Positions 44,174 to 54,623 of a stretch of DNA of 64,000 nt are shown here, one piece after another. Below the pieces are notes generated by a model. That model had not been told where the DNA came from, ran no database searches, and saw only the letters and a list, made by a program, of their open reading frames with translations. The stretch lies in contig WHVA01000017.1 in the NCBI GenBank assembly GCA_015179125.1, forward strand, positions 1-64,000, read 5' to 3'. Position 1 is the stretch's first letter. Each line of letters opens with the position of its first letter. Made by a program: the position numbers and the translations under genes. The DNA is from Gautieria morchelliformis. Its lineage: Eukaryota; Basidiomycota; Agaricomycetes; Gomphales; Gomphaceae.

Positions 44174-44715
44174 CGTGAGCGCCCACAATTCTTTTGAGCG
44201 CCCGAACCAGATCCCGTGAGCACCCACGATTTTTTGAGCACCCGATTGTTTTTGGGTAACCAGCCTCTTTTGATTAGGGTCAGCGGTCACGTTTGGCTTT
44301 TGGTTCCGTGCCGCCGGTGGGCAAGGTCCACACTCCCAGGGTTGGAACCCTGCTTGTCCAGGACATGGCTTATGTAACGTGCACGTGCCAGTGCTCCATG
44401 TCCCGCAGCGACAAAGCCAGCATACATGATATTTACCTCTTGGCTTACATCATGGGTAGCGGCCACTGCCAATGATTAGCCTCCATCCCCACCCCAGTGT
44501 TGAACAGTCAGACTGCCCTGCAGGCTGTCACTAACATGCATGACACTTCCATCTTCTTTGCCCCACTGTTTTCAGCACTATTGCCAGGTGCAGACTCTGG
44601 CAGGTCAGCCTCTCCATCAGCATAATGTTCCACCATGCCCACCTTTGTCGCTCAGCTACATCCCTATACCTGCACCTGTGCCAGTGGTCTCCATCAGTAT
44701 ACGCAATTCACCCAG
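44174..44715. other. Unassigned stretch left of the B/C/G nest
   Basis: Begins with GAGCGCCC/GAGCACCC units (44177-44250). On the reverse strand near 44400-44330 a TGGAGCACTGG and, about 40 bases on, GGTTCCAACCC resemble pol III A and B boxes, perhaps a SINE head. The right part (about 44600-44715) is continuous with 46392 onward once the nested LTRs are taken out. Confidence 0.35.
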
Positions 44716-44877
44716 TGTCAGGGGACACCCTGTTTTCCATTTCCAGTTCCGACACCACACCCAGTTCTGACTCCATTTCTGACTCTGCTTCCGGTTCCGA
44801 TTCTATCTCCGACTCTGCTGTCGGAAATGATTCCGCTTCTGGGAGAACTTCCACCAGTTCTGTTCGCTTTGCCAATT

Positions 44878-46112
44878 TGTTACGACCATGCCACTCAACC
44901 ATCTCTGCCACCTCCAGAACACCTCCGCAGCACCTCTGACTCTATTCCACAACCTCCACAACCCACGACCTTGACCCCTTGTTCTTCAATACCACTGACC
45001 AACTCTACTCACCGGCCTCCATACTTGACCCTGAGCACAGCAAGATACCATTTCTGTATTTCTGTTTGTTCCGATGCCCATTGTACTTATGCACCTTTGT
45101 TCTTTGCCATTGTTCTTACTCTATCCTCACCCCCTTGTCATCCCCTTGTTCCGCATTAGTTGCTTACCCCGTATGTCTATCCGATTCCCGCTCCCTCCGG
45201 AATTTGCTTAGTACTACACTATTACCTGTTGCCTCAGCTCTTGTATAAAACCCCCACATGTATGTCTCCCTTCCTGCAATCAGATAACCGACTTCGATAC
45301 GTGAATCCCTTCACACTATCTCCTGTTCTTAGCACAGTGAGTCTTGCAAGCTCTGTCTCTCTCTCTGCCTTCAATCCTCTGTCCTCCGCCTCTTCTGACC
45401 TCTGTCCTCCAACCCCCGACCCTCAGCACTCCCTTCCCAACTTTCGCCTCCTCCAACATCCGGAAGTCAAATCCAAAATACTTAGGACCATAGTTCATCA
45501 GGGGTGCTACACATAAGTTGAAGCCATTGTCCTTTCTAGTTCTGTAAGGACCCGGCCTTTGGCCGGTTACTTACCGGTAAAACCTTCTTCCAAGCCCGAG
45601 CCTTGTGATATTCATGCCCGAGTACATATGATCCTTATCCGCTCCCGAGCCCAAGCCCGAGCTTGAGTTCATATCCGACCTTGATCCCATGCCCATATCC
45701 CCTTAGTTACTGATTCTGCTCCATCACGCATCATTCGTATATTACCTCGCCCTGACCTCCACTAAAATGTTCGCCCCTGGCTCGCACCCTCGCTCGTATA
45801 TAACCCCCCTTGTATGCATTCCTACTCCTTAGTCTGAAAATCAACTATCATATCCCTTTGATCCTTAGCTAGTTTCTAAGCCTCGCCTCTTAAGCCAAAC
45901 CTCGCCTCTTATTCGTTTACCTCCGAAGTTGGGACTCGTGCGTAGGGTCAGCACAGCACATAAGCTGAAGCCAAGTCCCTCTCCGACTTCCCCATCCAAA
46001 CCTCGCCCCGTAACCTCGGACCTTGCCTCGGGTTTCGTCCCCGACCTCAGTCAACCTTACGACGGATCGTATCGTAACAAGTTCTGACCTCCGGTATTTA
46101 CGATACGTAACA
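44878..46112 (+). repeat. Family C solo LTR nested in B
   Basis: TGTTACGACCATG to GATACGTAACA, duplication caatt (44873-44877, 46113-46117). Split by the family G LTR. Confidence 0.9.
45543..46079 (+). repeat. Family G solo LTR nested in C
   Basis: 537 bp, TGTAAGGACCCGGCC to CGTATCGTAACA, duplication agttc (45538-45542, 46080-46084). TATATAA box near 45789. Rich in CCCGAG units. Confidence 0.9.
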
Positions 46113-46479
46113 CAATTCCACTCCAATTTCTGACTTCCACTCTCGGAACAGTGTTGGAAGTCAAGCGACTCACGTAACAGGTGGAATCAAGGGTCGATCA
46201 AGGGTCAGGGAGGTCAGGGGTATGCAGGGCTGATGGCGAGTGCCAAGTGTTGCCCCTGGCTGCGGAGCATAGTATAATACGGGCTCGCTGACATTGGGGG
46301 TCCTTAGACTTTTCTCTTTGGATTTCCCCTTGTCAGTCAGCTGTGTGGTAGTGTGATCTCCACAGCCAGCTAGGGTTGCCCTTACACCCAGAGTTGTTGT
46401 ACTACAGCTGGAGTAGCACCAGGATCAGTGGCTTCCAAATTCTCATCCATGGTATTGGACTGTGGCTTGGCTAGCAGGC

Positions 46480-47060
46480 TGTGTGACCCTTCAGACGGAG
46501 GCTGAATAGCAGGACAACTTCTAGCAGAATTGTCGGCGCACAGCGTCGACAACCCCCGGCTGCACCAGGTGCTAGCCACAGCCCAGGCCCAGTACATAGG
46601 GCCTCATGTCGTGCTACCGCCGCCAGGGGCAGGAGTTATACAACACTACCCAGTGGAAGGGGAGCTGTTGAGACATGGAGATCCACCGATCTCCGTGATG
46701 GGCCACTTGCCACAGCCCCTAGGCAGATCAGTCCCTCGGGTTGCTGAGTGGTACCATGTCTGCCCCATAACCGAGCAGAGGTTTCAAGACCTCCTCGCGC
46801 TCGCCAAGGACACCCCGGTTGACCAGCGCACACTGGAAATGAATACTGCATTCTGGCACCTCTGACCTGATCTGGTCATGGACACAACCTTCATCCAGGA
46901 GATGGGGATCAACCCATCTCTTGAAATGGGTCCGTATCAGCCCTGAGCCAGACCTGGCCCATCCACATCCACTCACGCAGATGCAATGCATGTGGCTCCC
47001 TGGCCCCTGCCAGCTCCATATGAGGACATCCCAATGGACAACTCTCCATGTTTTTGATGT
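46480..47060 (+). pseudogene. Gene fragment, unrecognised
   Basis: One plus-strand frame reads IAGQLLAELSAHSVDNPRLH, VLATAQAQYIGPHVVLPPPG, VAEWYHVCPITEQRFQDLLA and VDQRTLEMNTAFWHL (stop at 46863-46865), and continues past two stops with DLVMDTTFIQEMGINPSLEM and PWPLPAPYEDIPMDNS. It is protein-like and proline/glutamine-rich. Sequence upstream continues at the other side of the B/C/G nest. Possibly an accessory ORF of an old element. Confidence 0.35.
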
Positions 47061-47412
47061 GTTCTAGTTCATCCACCAATATGTTCTCTATGACTGATGG
47101 GGGGAGGTGTTTTCTGCATTTCCGTTGGGAAACGCGTTCAGCCTGGTCTCAGTCATAATCATCCCAGACCAACATGTCAGACAGCCATCCATCTGGGATG
47201 ATGGGCCGGCCACAGGCTGAGCCTTTGGCCGTGGCAGGGCAGGGCATGTTCACCGGGCTCCTTCAAGTTGTTGTTTCAACTCGTGGATCTTGTCATCCCG
47301 ATGTGAGACATGCTCACATTTGGACACCAGGTCCCCTTGAGGTGCAGGATCTCTGCCTGAGCGCCCTCAACTGCCATTCGCCTGGCCCCTTCGGTGATCC
47401 AGGGCCAGGCGT

Positions 47413-47769
47413 CTAGGCGATGTCATCGTCTACAATCCTTATCTTACCGGAGTTCAACGACTCTGCTAAGTGTGTTGCGTATGATTCGCAACATTCACAT
47501 TTATCCAAATGGATAATGGTGAGCCCCTTGTTCCACAACGCTATTTCCCAATTCTCAGGAGCCAGCTTCTTTGAGAAGATTGCGGCGGCTCCCTTTTTTG
47601 GAGCCGCTGGCCATGGCATGGACGTTGATGGCTCAACGTCCATGGGTTCTTTGATGCCATCCATCTTCGTTAGAAGATGGTGGTGGTTGCTTCTTAAGGA
47701 GAGAAGTGCCTTCAGAGAGATCCGAGGCGAAAATTTATAGCGCCATGGCTGGTGTGTCATGTGATACAT
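47413..47769 (-). CDS. 118-residue ORF, unrecognised
   Basis: Minus-strand frame from ATG at 47769; an inner ATG at about 47664 (MDGIKEPMDVEPSTSMPWPA) may be the real start. It continues with LAPENWEIALWNKGLTIIHL and the cysteine pair KCECCESYATHLAESL, then ends IRIVDDDIA. Beyond the stop the DNA still shows helix-like pieces (KIHELKQQLEGAR near 47270), so it may be the N-terminal part of a longer, broken coiled-coil protein. No family is recognised. Confidence 0.35.
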   Translation of the reverse strand: MYHMTHQPWRYKFSPRISLKALLSLRSNHHHLLTKMDGIKEPMDVEPSTSMPWPAAPKKGAAAIFSKKLAPENWEIALWNKGLTIIHLDKCECCESYATHLAESLNSGKIRIVDDDIA

Positions 47770-47783
47770 GTGACCGATGCAAC

Positions 47784-48150
47784 CTAATGCTGTTTAGGCA
47801 AGTCACAAGGCTTGGCCACGCCTCGAAGTTCCAGATAGGTATCTAGGGCCTCCAGGTCCTTACATGATGACATGGGCTCCCATGTAATGTCTCCTAGAGT
47901 CCACCTGATTTGGAACTCTAGGTCTTTCAAGTTTATCCATCGGTGGGATAAGATCTCATTGACGAGCCACTCCTCCTCGTCGTTCACTCCAAAGTCATAA
48001 AATGACTTTGCTTCCCAGCGAGGGAATAGGTCGTCATTATTCACTTCTTACCGTCATATGAGGTTGGTATGGAACGTCGGCGCAATGCGTCGGTTTTTCA
48101 ATTCCTCCGGTAATTCGAGGGTTACCATTGAGGCGTCATTGTGTGTGCTT
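47784..48150 (-). pseudogene. Gypsy Pol C-terminal piece with chromodomain
   Basis: Minus strand reads VTLELPEELKNRRIAPTFHT near 48110-48060, then DEEEWLVNEILSHRWINLKD, FQIRWTLGDITWEPMS and LEALDTYLELRGV. This is the usual end of a chromovirus polyprotein: the C-terminal integrase strand and then a chromodomain. It is directly joined to a copia piece at about 48150-48160. Confidence 0.75.
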
Positions 48151-48159
48151 CCTTTACCC

Positions 48160-49560
48160 AATATGGCCCAATATCTCCATACCTCAAGCCATGCCAGACC
48201 TAGCCATTTTGATGATGGAAGCGTAGTTGAGGTGTCCGAGGCATTTGTGTCAAGTCTCAAGGTCAGGAGCGGCACGAGCAATATTTGCTTTGTCAGGAGT
48301 GGGTGACGGGTTGCTGGATATGTAATAGAGATCGGAGCCGAGTTTAGTGCCCTGAGCCATAACTTTACTGGATGAGCTCTTAATGGAGCAACGACCATCA
48401 TGGAAAGTGATGTCAGAGCCCGCATCATCAAGACAACCAATTGAGATGAGATGGAGGGAAGCATCCAGGACATAGAGAGCATTTTTCAGGGTAAGGCGAC
48501 GACCTTTTCTGCAGTGCAGATGGATTGTACCGACACCAGCCGCAGGGAGATATTGGCCCCCAATGTGTTTGATCCTCCGAGTGGTAGGGGAGAGATCGGA
48601 GATGTCAGAGCGGATGGGCAAAACATGGGTTCAACAGCCAGGTGGGCACGGTCACAGGAGACATCTAAGACATCATGATAAATGGCAGCACAGGAGTAGT
48701 ACCCATCATTCAGGCAGGATTCAGCACTGAGTGACGTCTCAATGGCCACATTGGCAGTATTGGAATCACTGCTAGAGTCAGCCACGGCATTAGCAGCATT
48801 AGTTTTCTCCGCCCTGTCCGTCTTCTTCTGCTTCTCGTCAGACCGCCTCTTCTGAGCTTCCTTGAACCAGTCAGGCACCTTTTCTTCAGCGCCACCCTTT
48901 CTTCCAGCAATGCTCAAAAGGGTGGTGGCGGCTGCAGTTAGTGCAGTTGATGGCAGAGTGCTGGTCAGATCTCGTGGCGTTAGCCCTATCAGGCATGGAG
49001 TGGATTTTCTTGCAAGCAGCAAGGTGTATAGTTTCTATGATGTCATTCTTAGATGGTACAGACTTAGACTTGCCGTTCAAGAATACCGCAAGCAGGTGCT
49101 TGCGAACCCAGTCAAGGCCGGTCCCCTTGAGCACATTCATCAGGACAAGTATAGTGTATTCGTCCTGCGTAGGCGCCCTGCCCTCATCATAGATATTGGA
49201 GACAGCATCCTTGATGTCAGCGACAGTGTGAGCAGTCCTGGACAAGTCAGCGAACTTAGCACTGATAGTGAAGGTAAGCGCATCGATCTTGGAAATCATG
49301 CAACCATGATGAGTGTGGAGCTTAAGGAAGTCCCAGGCATCTTTCGTGGACATGGTAGGTAGTAAGAGATGACAGAGTGTACCATTAACATGTTTGCCAA
49401 GAGTGCCGATGATGCGCGAATTGATGAGTCGCCATTCAGCAGATTTCTTCTTCAATGGAGCCATCGACATAGCCCATGAGGCCAGCTTTGAGGAAGGAGA
49501 ACTCCATCTCCCGAGACCACTTCAGCCAAGAGCCTTTGGTAAGCTTCTCTTAAGTCCTTC
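48160..49560 (-). pseudogene. Copia gag to pre-integrase piece
   Basis: Minus strand encodes a copia-type Gag (LINSRIIGTLGKHVNGTLCH; DAWDFLKLHTHH; ILVLMNVLKG; about 49430-49090) with a zinc knuckle CTNCSRHHPFEHCWKKG (about 48940). Then comes the protease/pre-integrase region (GVGTIHLHCRKGRRLTLKNA, LYVLDASLHLISIGCLDDAG, about 48545-48420; CLGHLNYASIIKMARSGM, about 48230-48175). Broken copy. The start of Gag lies near 49590. It may be of the same family as the copia at 51519-60688, which lacks just this part, but this was not shown. Confidence 0.75.
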
Positions 49561-49679
49561 ACCCAGACGTGATAATCGAGTACCATTGTAGAGATGCTGT
49601 ATAGGGAGTAGCTGTGATAATGGTTCCGAAGATCTGCACATAGTTGTGATACTTAAAGCGTGGACGGTAGGCCTATAAC

Positions 49680-51518
49680 TGTCAATATTGTTTTTTTAGG
49701 CGTTAATATCATGTATTAGTAAACACAGCGAATGCCCAAATAACTTGTGCGAAGAGGTATGGCTTTCAGTGAATAAGGTGAACGAATAAATGTTCAGAAG
49801 GTAAGAGGGCTGCCCGATCGGGGCTCACCCTATCTACAGTCATTGCAAAATAGCCCGTGGCACTCGACGGTATAACATGCGAGGTGTCACGAAAAGGTTG
49901 TCTAAGTAACAACAATCCTTTCGCCGGTGAAGGCACTCCTTCGGAGTCCTTCGCCGACAGCACAGATGATAGTTCGTTTTAGGAATAATATATCAGATAT
50001 ATCAGAACAGATATATTTGATGACTCAGGGAGTTGGGACTCTTCGTGCACCCCTGTGCACAGTATATGCACGAGCTGACTAAGCTCTGTGGAGCGAGTCG
50101 TCACTGATTGATGTAGGTCACGTGACCGAGTCGAGGAAGAAACAGGTGAGAACAGAGGAACAAGGGGTCCGAAGCTTTCGCTTTTGGAACAGTATAGTGT
50201 AGCCAGTTATAGTAGACTCTCAACAAAGATTTGGAATAAACTATCAAGATCTGAGCTCTGTAGCTATCAAACAAGACTACAGCAATTTCAGGAGGCAGAA
50301 TAATCGATTCTGGATGATATTCTGGATATTTGGTTCGTACATTTATGGTAGCTACTTATACTAAAATAGTAGTGAGTACCAGTGTTCAAGATAGTGAGTG
50401 AATGGGTCAGGATAATGTGGAAATGCTCCACAGGCTGCATACAGCTGTGGAGCAGGAACAGTGATGGGGATACTTGTCCTACTGACAAGTATCTAAGCTG
50501 GGACCTTGGGGCAATGTACAAAGCCCCTTTCAACATGTAATACAGCTCGTAATCAGTGGAGCTGGTCAGGGGAATAGAATAGAAAAGAAATCATGTGTGT
50601 CCTGTGCTGTGTGCCGACAGCAGCCTTGGCAAGGCATTTGCCATCTCTGTACCTCTCTCCTGAGGTAGCTATTCAGTACGTCCATAGATAGGACAGTGTA
50701 CTGCAATCTCCATCGTGTCCAATGTCCCTGTATGGGTCTATTAGTCCCATAGCAATATTTATTCTGACCAGGGCCCAGGTGCCTGCTTTCCAGGGCAGGC
50801 ACTGCTACTGGTGCATGGATTATTTCTCCAGATGTTAGCTCAGTTAGACGATTGTGTAGACCTTAGAATACTCTGTGAGATAGCTATCTCATTTATTCTA
50901 ACAGTTCGAAGGCTAAAGTAACGAAGGTGAAGTACAAAAACTCACCAGTGGTGCTTAAGTCTTCCTCTGATCGAAGATAGGAATCTACAGGAGAGGGCTC
51001 AAGACGGTGATCACAGTGAGGTCAAGTTTGCACAAGATGGACATATGATAATTGAACTGAGGAATATACATGCGAATGTAAACTACTTATATTGAATGCT
51101 CGTATGGTAACAGCGAATAGGAAAGAGGCCATTGTGCGTCAGGGTTGGATAGGGGTGTGCAGTCATGATACAAATAGATGAAATAAACATACAATAGAAT
51201 GGAAGAGGAGTGCGAACATGAAACGATGGAGAGGAAGGGGGCAAAGGCACCTATGTACAAAAACACGCCTTGGGACCTGCATATACACCACCCTGCACGG
51301 ACTCTTTGTCTGCTGGGTTGATCCCACATGACCTATGAGTCGGAGGTCCCGCGAACGCATCCTGCTCATTGAACACCTAAAGGGGTTGTATCGAGAAGCT
51401 GATGGAGCCAGTGATGGACCATCACGCCGGGTAGAGGATGTCGATCGTGTTTGATGACATGCCTGCTGGCAAATGATGCGAGCAGTGAATGGTCGTTTGG
51501 TGAATGCGGCGAAGGGCG
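49680..51518 (+). repeat. Family A LTR, split by repeat T and cut by copia
   Basis: Starts TGTCAATATTG; parts 49680-49976 and 50904-51518. It stops at GAAGGGCG, where the copia LTR begins; its right end is not in the window. Confidence 0.8.
49977..50903 (+). repeat. Family T repeat, probable solo LTR
   Basis: 927 bp, TTTTAGGAATAAT to ATTATTCTAACA-type end, with duplication gttcg (49972-49976, 50904-50908). The ends are imperfect inverted repeats (TTAGGAATAA/TTAGAATAAA). It shows the state without the hAT-like element found in the copy at 11642. Confidence 0.75.
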
Positions 51519-52081
51519 TGTAAGAATATATGAACTATACGATAACACTCAGTAGATGCTTCGATGCAAAGTACTAATAATATTTTACCTATATGATAAC
51601 ACTACAAGCGTATAGGTGAGCTAAAGTGAATGTGAGACCAATAATGTGTTTCTTACCTCAGTAGATGCTTCGATGCAAAGTACTAATAATATTTTACCTA
51701 TATGATAACACTACAAGCGTATAGGTGAGCTAAAGTGAATGTGAGACCAATAATGTGTTTCTTACCTCAGTAGATGCTTCGATGCAAAGTACTAATAATA
51801 TTTTACCTATATGATAACACTACAAGCGTATAGGTGAGCTAAAGTGAATGTGAGACCAATAATGTGTTTCTTACCTCAGTAGATGCTTCGATGCAAAGTA
51901 CTGAGGCAGAGTACAGAAGATACTAGCTACTTATAGTTCTTGGAGGACAATGAGAATTATACTACAATAGGGACATCAGGACAAAAGAAAATATAGAACA
52001 ATGAAGCTGCGCATGCTTTGTCACAATGGGGTGACACGGGGTGACGCGGTTTGCTATTGTGCTTACACGTTCACTCCTACA
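51519..52081 (-). repeat. 3' LTR of the copia element
   Basis: 563 bp; plus strand TGTAAGAATATATG to CACTCCTACA. TATAAG box on the minus strand near 51930. Holds the 109-bp tandem repeats. Confidence 0.85.
51548..51900 (-). repeat. 109-bp tandem repeat, three full units
   Basis: Units start at 51548, 51657 and 51766, plus a partial one at 51875 (CTCAGTAGATGCTTCG). By eye the three are identical. On the minus strand each unit has the shape of a 26-base exon (TACTTTGCATCG...CTGAG) followed by GTAAGA...ATTATTAG (83 bases). Confidence 0.9.
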
Positions 52082-52105
52082 CTCCCCCTCAAACCATAGT
52101 CAGCC

Positions 52106-53974
52106 CTAGTTGAAAAGTTGTTCAGTTAGTGACTGGAGCCATAAGGCCTCTTTCGCGGCGTGAGCAGCAGCTACGTATTCACTTTCCGTCGTGGACAGGG
52201 ACACAATCGACTGACGCTTTGCACTCCAGGATACGGCTCCGCCGTTTATGATGAACGCGTATCCTGAGATTGCATGTCTGTCTTCGGCCATACTGCCATC
52301 AGCATCGGCGTATCCGATCAATTCATTCTTTGTATGTCCATAAGTCAACCATAGGTTCATAGAGCCTTTTAGGTACTAAAAGATTCGTTTAACAGCACTC
52401 CAGTGACCAGGGGCGAACTTGGTCGAATACCTGGACACGGCTTGTACAGCGAAGGCGATGTCAGGGTGGGTTCCTAGGGCGGCATACATGAGCGATCCAA
52501 CAGCTTCCCTATAAGGTATGTCTTGCATTTTAGCCCATTTGGCCATGGTTTTAGGCGTTGGTGACATGGAGAGGAGTAGGCCATGGTCCATCGGCATAGA
52601 TACAGGTTTGAGATCTTCGAAATTATACCTTCATATAATTGACTCTATGTAGGACCGCTGTGAAAGATGTATGGTTCGTCTCTCTCTGTCCCGTTTGATT
52701 TCGATGCCTAATAGCCAATGCAGCTCGCCGAGGTCAGTGATTTCAACATGCTTCGAAATTCCAACTTTGAATTGCTTTACCGCCATCTCTGACGTTGCAG
52801 CAATAGTGCAATCGTCGACATGTACCAGGACGATGGTGAGCGCATTGTTTGTGCGTTGAAAGAAAACGGCCTGATCTACGTCACAGCAGGAGAAGAGTAA
52901 CTTGGTGAGCATAATGTCAACAAGTTTTTGGTACCAACGACGACCCGACTGCTTTAACCCATTCAACGTCTTTTGCAGGAGACAGACCTTTCCTGAGGAG
53001 CTTGGCGCAGGGTACCCTGGTGGTTGAGACATGTAAATAGTTTCTTTGTCGGTGAGTTCTCCGTTTAGGTACGCGCCCTTAATATCGATCTGATGGAGCT
53101 CCATGTCGTTCGCAGTGGCCAGTGCTAGCACGGTGCATATTGATGCCAACTTTGCAACTGGAGCAAAGGTGTCGAAGTAATCGACGCCAGGAACTTGTGA
53201 GAAACCTTGCGCGACGAGTCGTGCTTTGTATCACACAACGTTCCCAGCAGCGTCCTTCTTAGCTCGAAACACCCATTTGGATCCGACAATGTTCACGCTG
53301 CTTGGAGCATCAGTGAGTCTCCAGGTACCAGCCTCACGGAGCACAGCTAACTCCTCATGTATGGCGGACTCCCATAGGTGCCAGTTGGGCCGACATTTTG
53401 CTTCGGCCAAGGTTCGAGGTTCGATAGCCTCGACCTCGCTGGTTTCAGCTACGAGTAGGTACCCATCGACTTCATCGGCTACCATCATCCAGTTGGCTGT
53501 CCCTTCTCCTTCCAGCATCTCCGGCGCTTTTTCGATGATGGAAGGCATCTGTACTCCTGTCGGGATGACAGGATCAGATGATCGGTGAGAGGATGCTCCA
53601 TGTCCATCGAGGATATCTCGAACGCGCTGACTGGGCTTTCGCAGACGTTTGGCAGGTGCCTCAGCATAGGATTCGGACTGTGGTTCACTGGTGTGGGACA
53701 CAGACGGCGCAGTAGGTATGGGTGCGTCGGAGGAGAGGGCTTTGGTTACTGGTGCGTTAGTTTCCGTCTCGATTATTTGCCAATTCTCCCCCTCGAGGTG
53801 AGAAACTGATGTGGTACTGTTGTCGAAGTGGACATTGCGTTCCACTGTGACGGTTTTCTTTTCTGGCCAGTAAATGCGGACACCCTTACTTCGTTCATCG
53901 ATACCCATCCAGCGCCCTTCCTTTACTCTTCCACCGAGCTTGTCACCACCTTCCGTGTGTACCCAGACCTTTTC
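52106..53974 (-). pseudogene. pol: Copia reverse transcriptase and RNase H region
   Basis: Minus strand shows SKWVFRAKKDAAGNVV (about 53280), ELHQIDIKGAYLNGEL (about 53100), VHVDDCTIAA, the active-site box (about 52825), LGIEIKRDRERRTIHLSQ (about 52710), YRDLVGSLMY-type and DIAFAVQAVSRYS (about 52450), and RNase H with GYADADGSMAEDRHAISGY (about 52310) and STTESEYVAAAHAAKEALWL (about 52190). Typical Ty1/copia order. Part of a broken copy. Confidence 0.88.
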
Positions 53975-54436
53975 TGTCAGGGGACACCCTGTTTTCCATT
54001 TCCAGTTCCGACTCCATTTCCGACTCCGCTTCCGGTTCCAATTCCATCTCCGCATCCGCTCCCGGGAACGATTCCGCTTCTGGGAGAACTTCCACCAGTT
54101 CCATTCGCCTTGCCAGTTCCACTCCAATTTCCGACTTCCGCCCCGGAACAGTGTCGGAAATCAAGCGACTCGCATAATAGGTGGCATCAAGGGTCGATCA
54201 AGGGTCAGGGGGATGCAGGGTTGATGGCGGGTGCCAAGTGTTGTCCCTGGCTGCGCAGCGTAGTATAATACGGGCTCGCTGACATTGGGGGTCCTTAGAC
54301 TTTTCTCTTTGGATTTCCCCTTGTCAGGTGAGAATCCCCTCTCTTGTATGCTCTGTTCATTTATACATACTTTGGATTTCCCCTTGTCAGTTGTGTGGTA
54401 GTGTGATCTCCACAACTAGCCAGGGTTGCCCTTACA
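53975..54436 (+). repeat. 5' LTR of family B gypsy
   Basis: 462 bp, TGTCAGGGGACACC to GGGTTGCCCTTACA. The first 130 bases are TTCCG-type units. A TATAATA box is at 54264-54270 and the presumed start segment AGACTTTTCT at 54297-54306. A 28-base stretch around TTTGGATTTCCCC occurs twice (about 54309 and 54371). Confidence 0.95.
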
Positions 54437-54438
54437 GT

Positions 54439-54448
54439 AGAAAAGTCT
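54439..54448 (+). other. Self-priming primer-binding site of family B
   Basis: AGAAAAGTCT begins three bases after the LTR and is exactly complementary to AGACTTTTCT (54297-54306), 27 bases after the TATAATA box. Confidence 0.75.
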
Positions 54449-54623
54449 CTCCCATAGAGGACCGGCGGTCGTACTGCGTGTCGCAGCCGCCATAGGTGCG
54501 TTCGGAATCGGAGACAGCGACTCGGAGATCGCAACCTCTTCCGCACACACAGCGTACGACAGCCCTTCTTCTTACGTCGAGCTCCCAACCCTGGAAATCC
54601 CGTCCCACATTTCTCCTTCCGAC

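Larger units (their letters stand above)
44716..46386 (+). repeat. Family B solo LTR holding C and G LTRs
   Basis: TGTCAGGGGACACC (44716) to GGTTGCCCTTACA (46386), duplication cccag (44711-44715, 46387-46391). Split by the family C LTR at 44878-46112. Confidence 0.9.

Noticed and set aside
44300-44420. tRNA gene
   Set aside because: Only box-like motifs; no cloverleaf can be drawn. Kept as a possible SINE trace with low weight.
51548-51900. CRISPR array
   Set aside because: Direct repeats are adjacent without variable spacers and lie in a copia LTR of a eukaryote.
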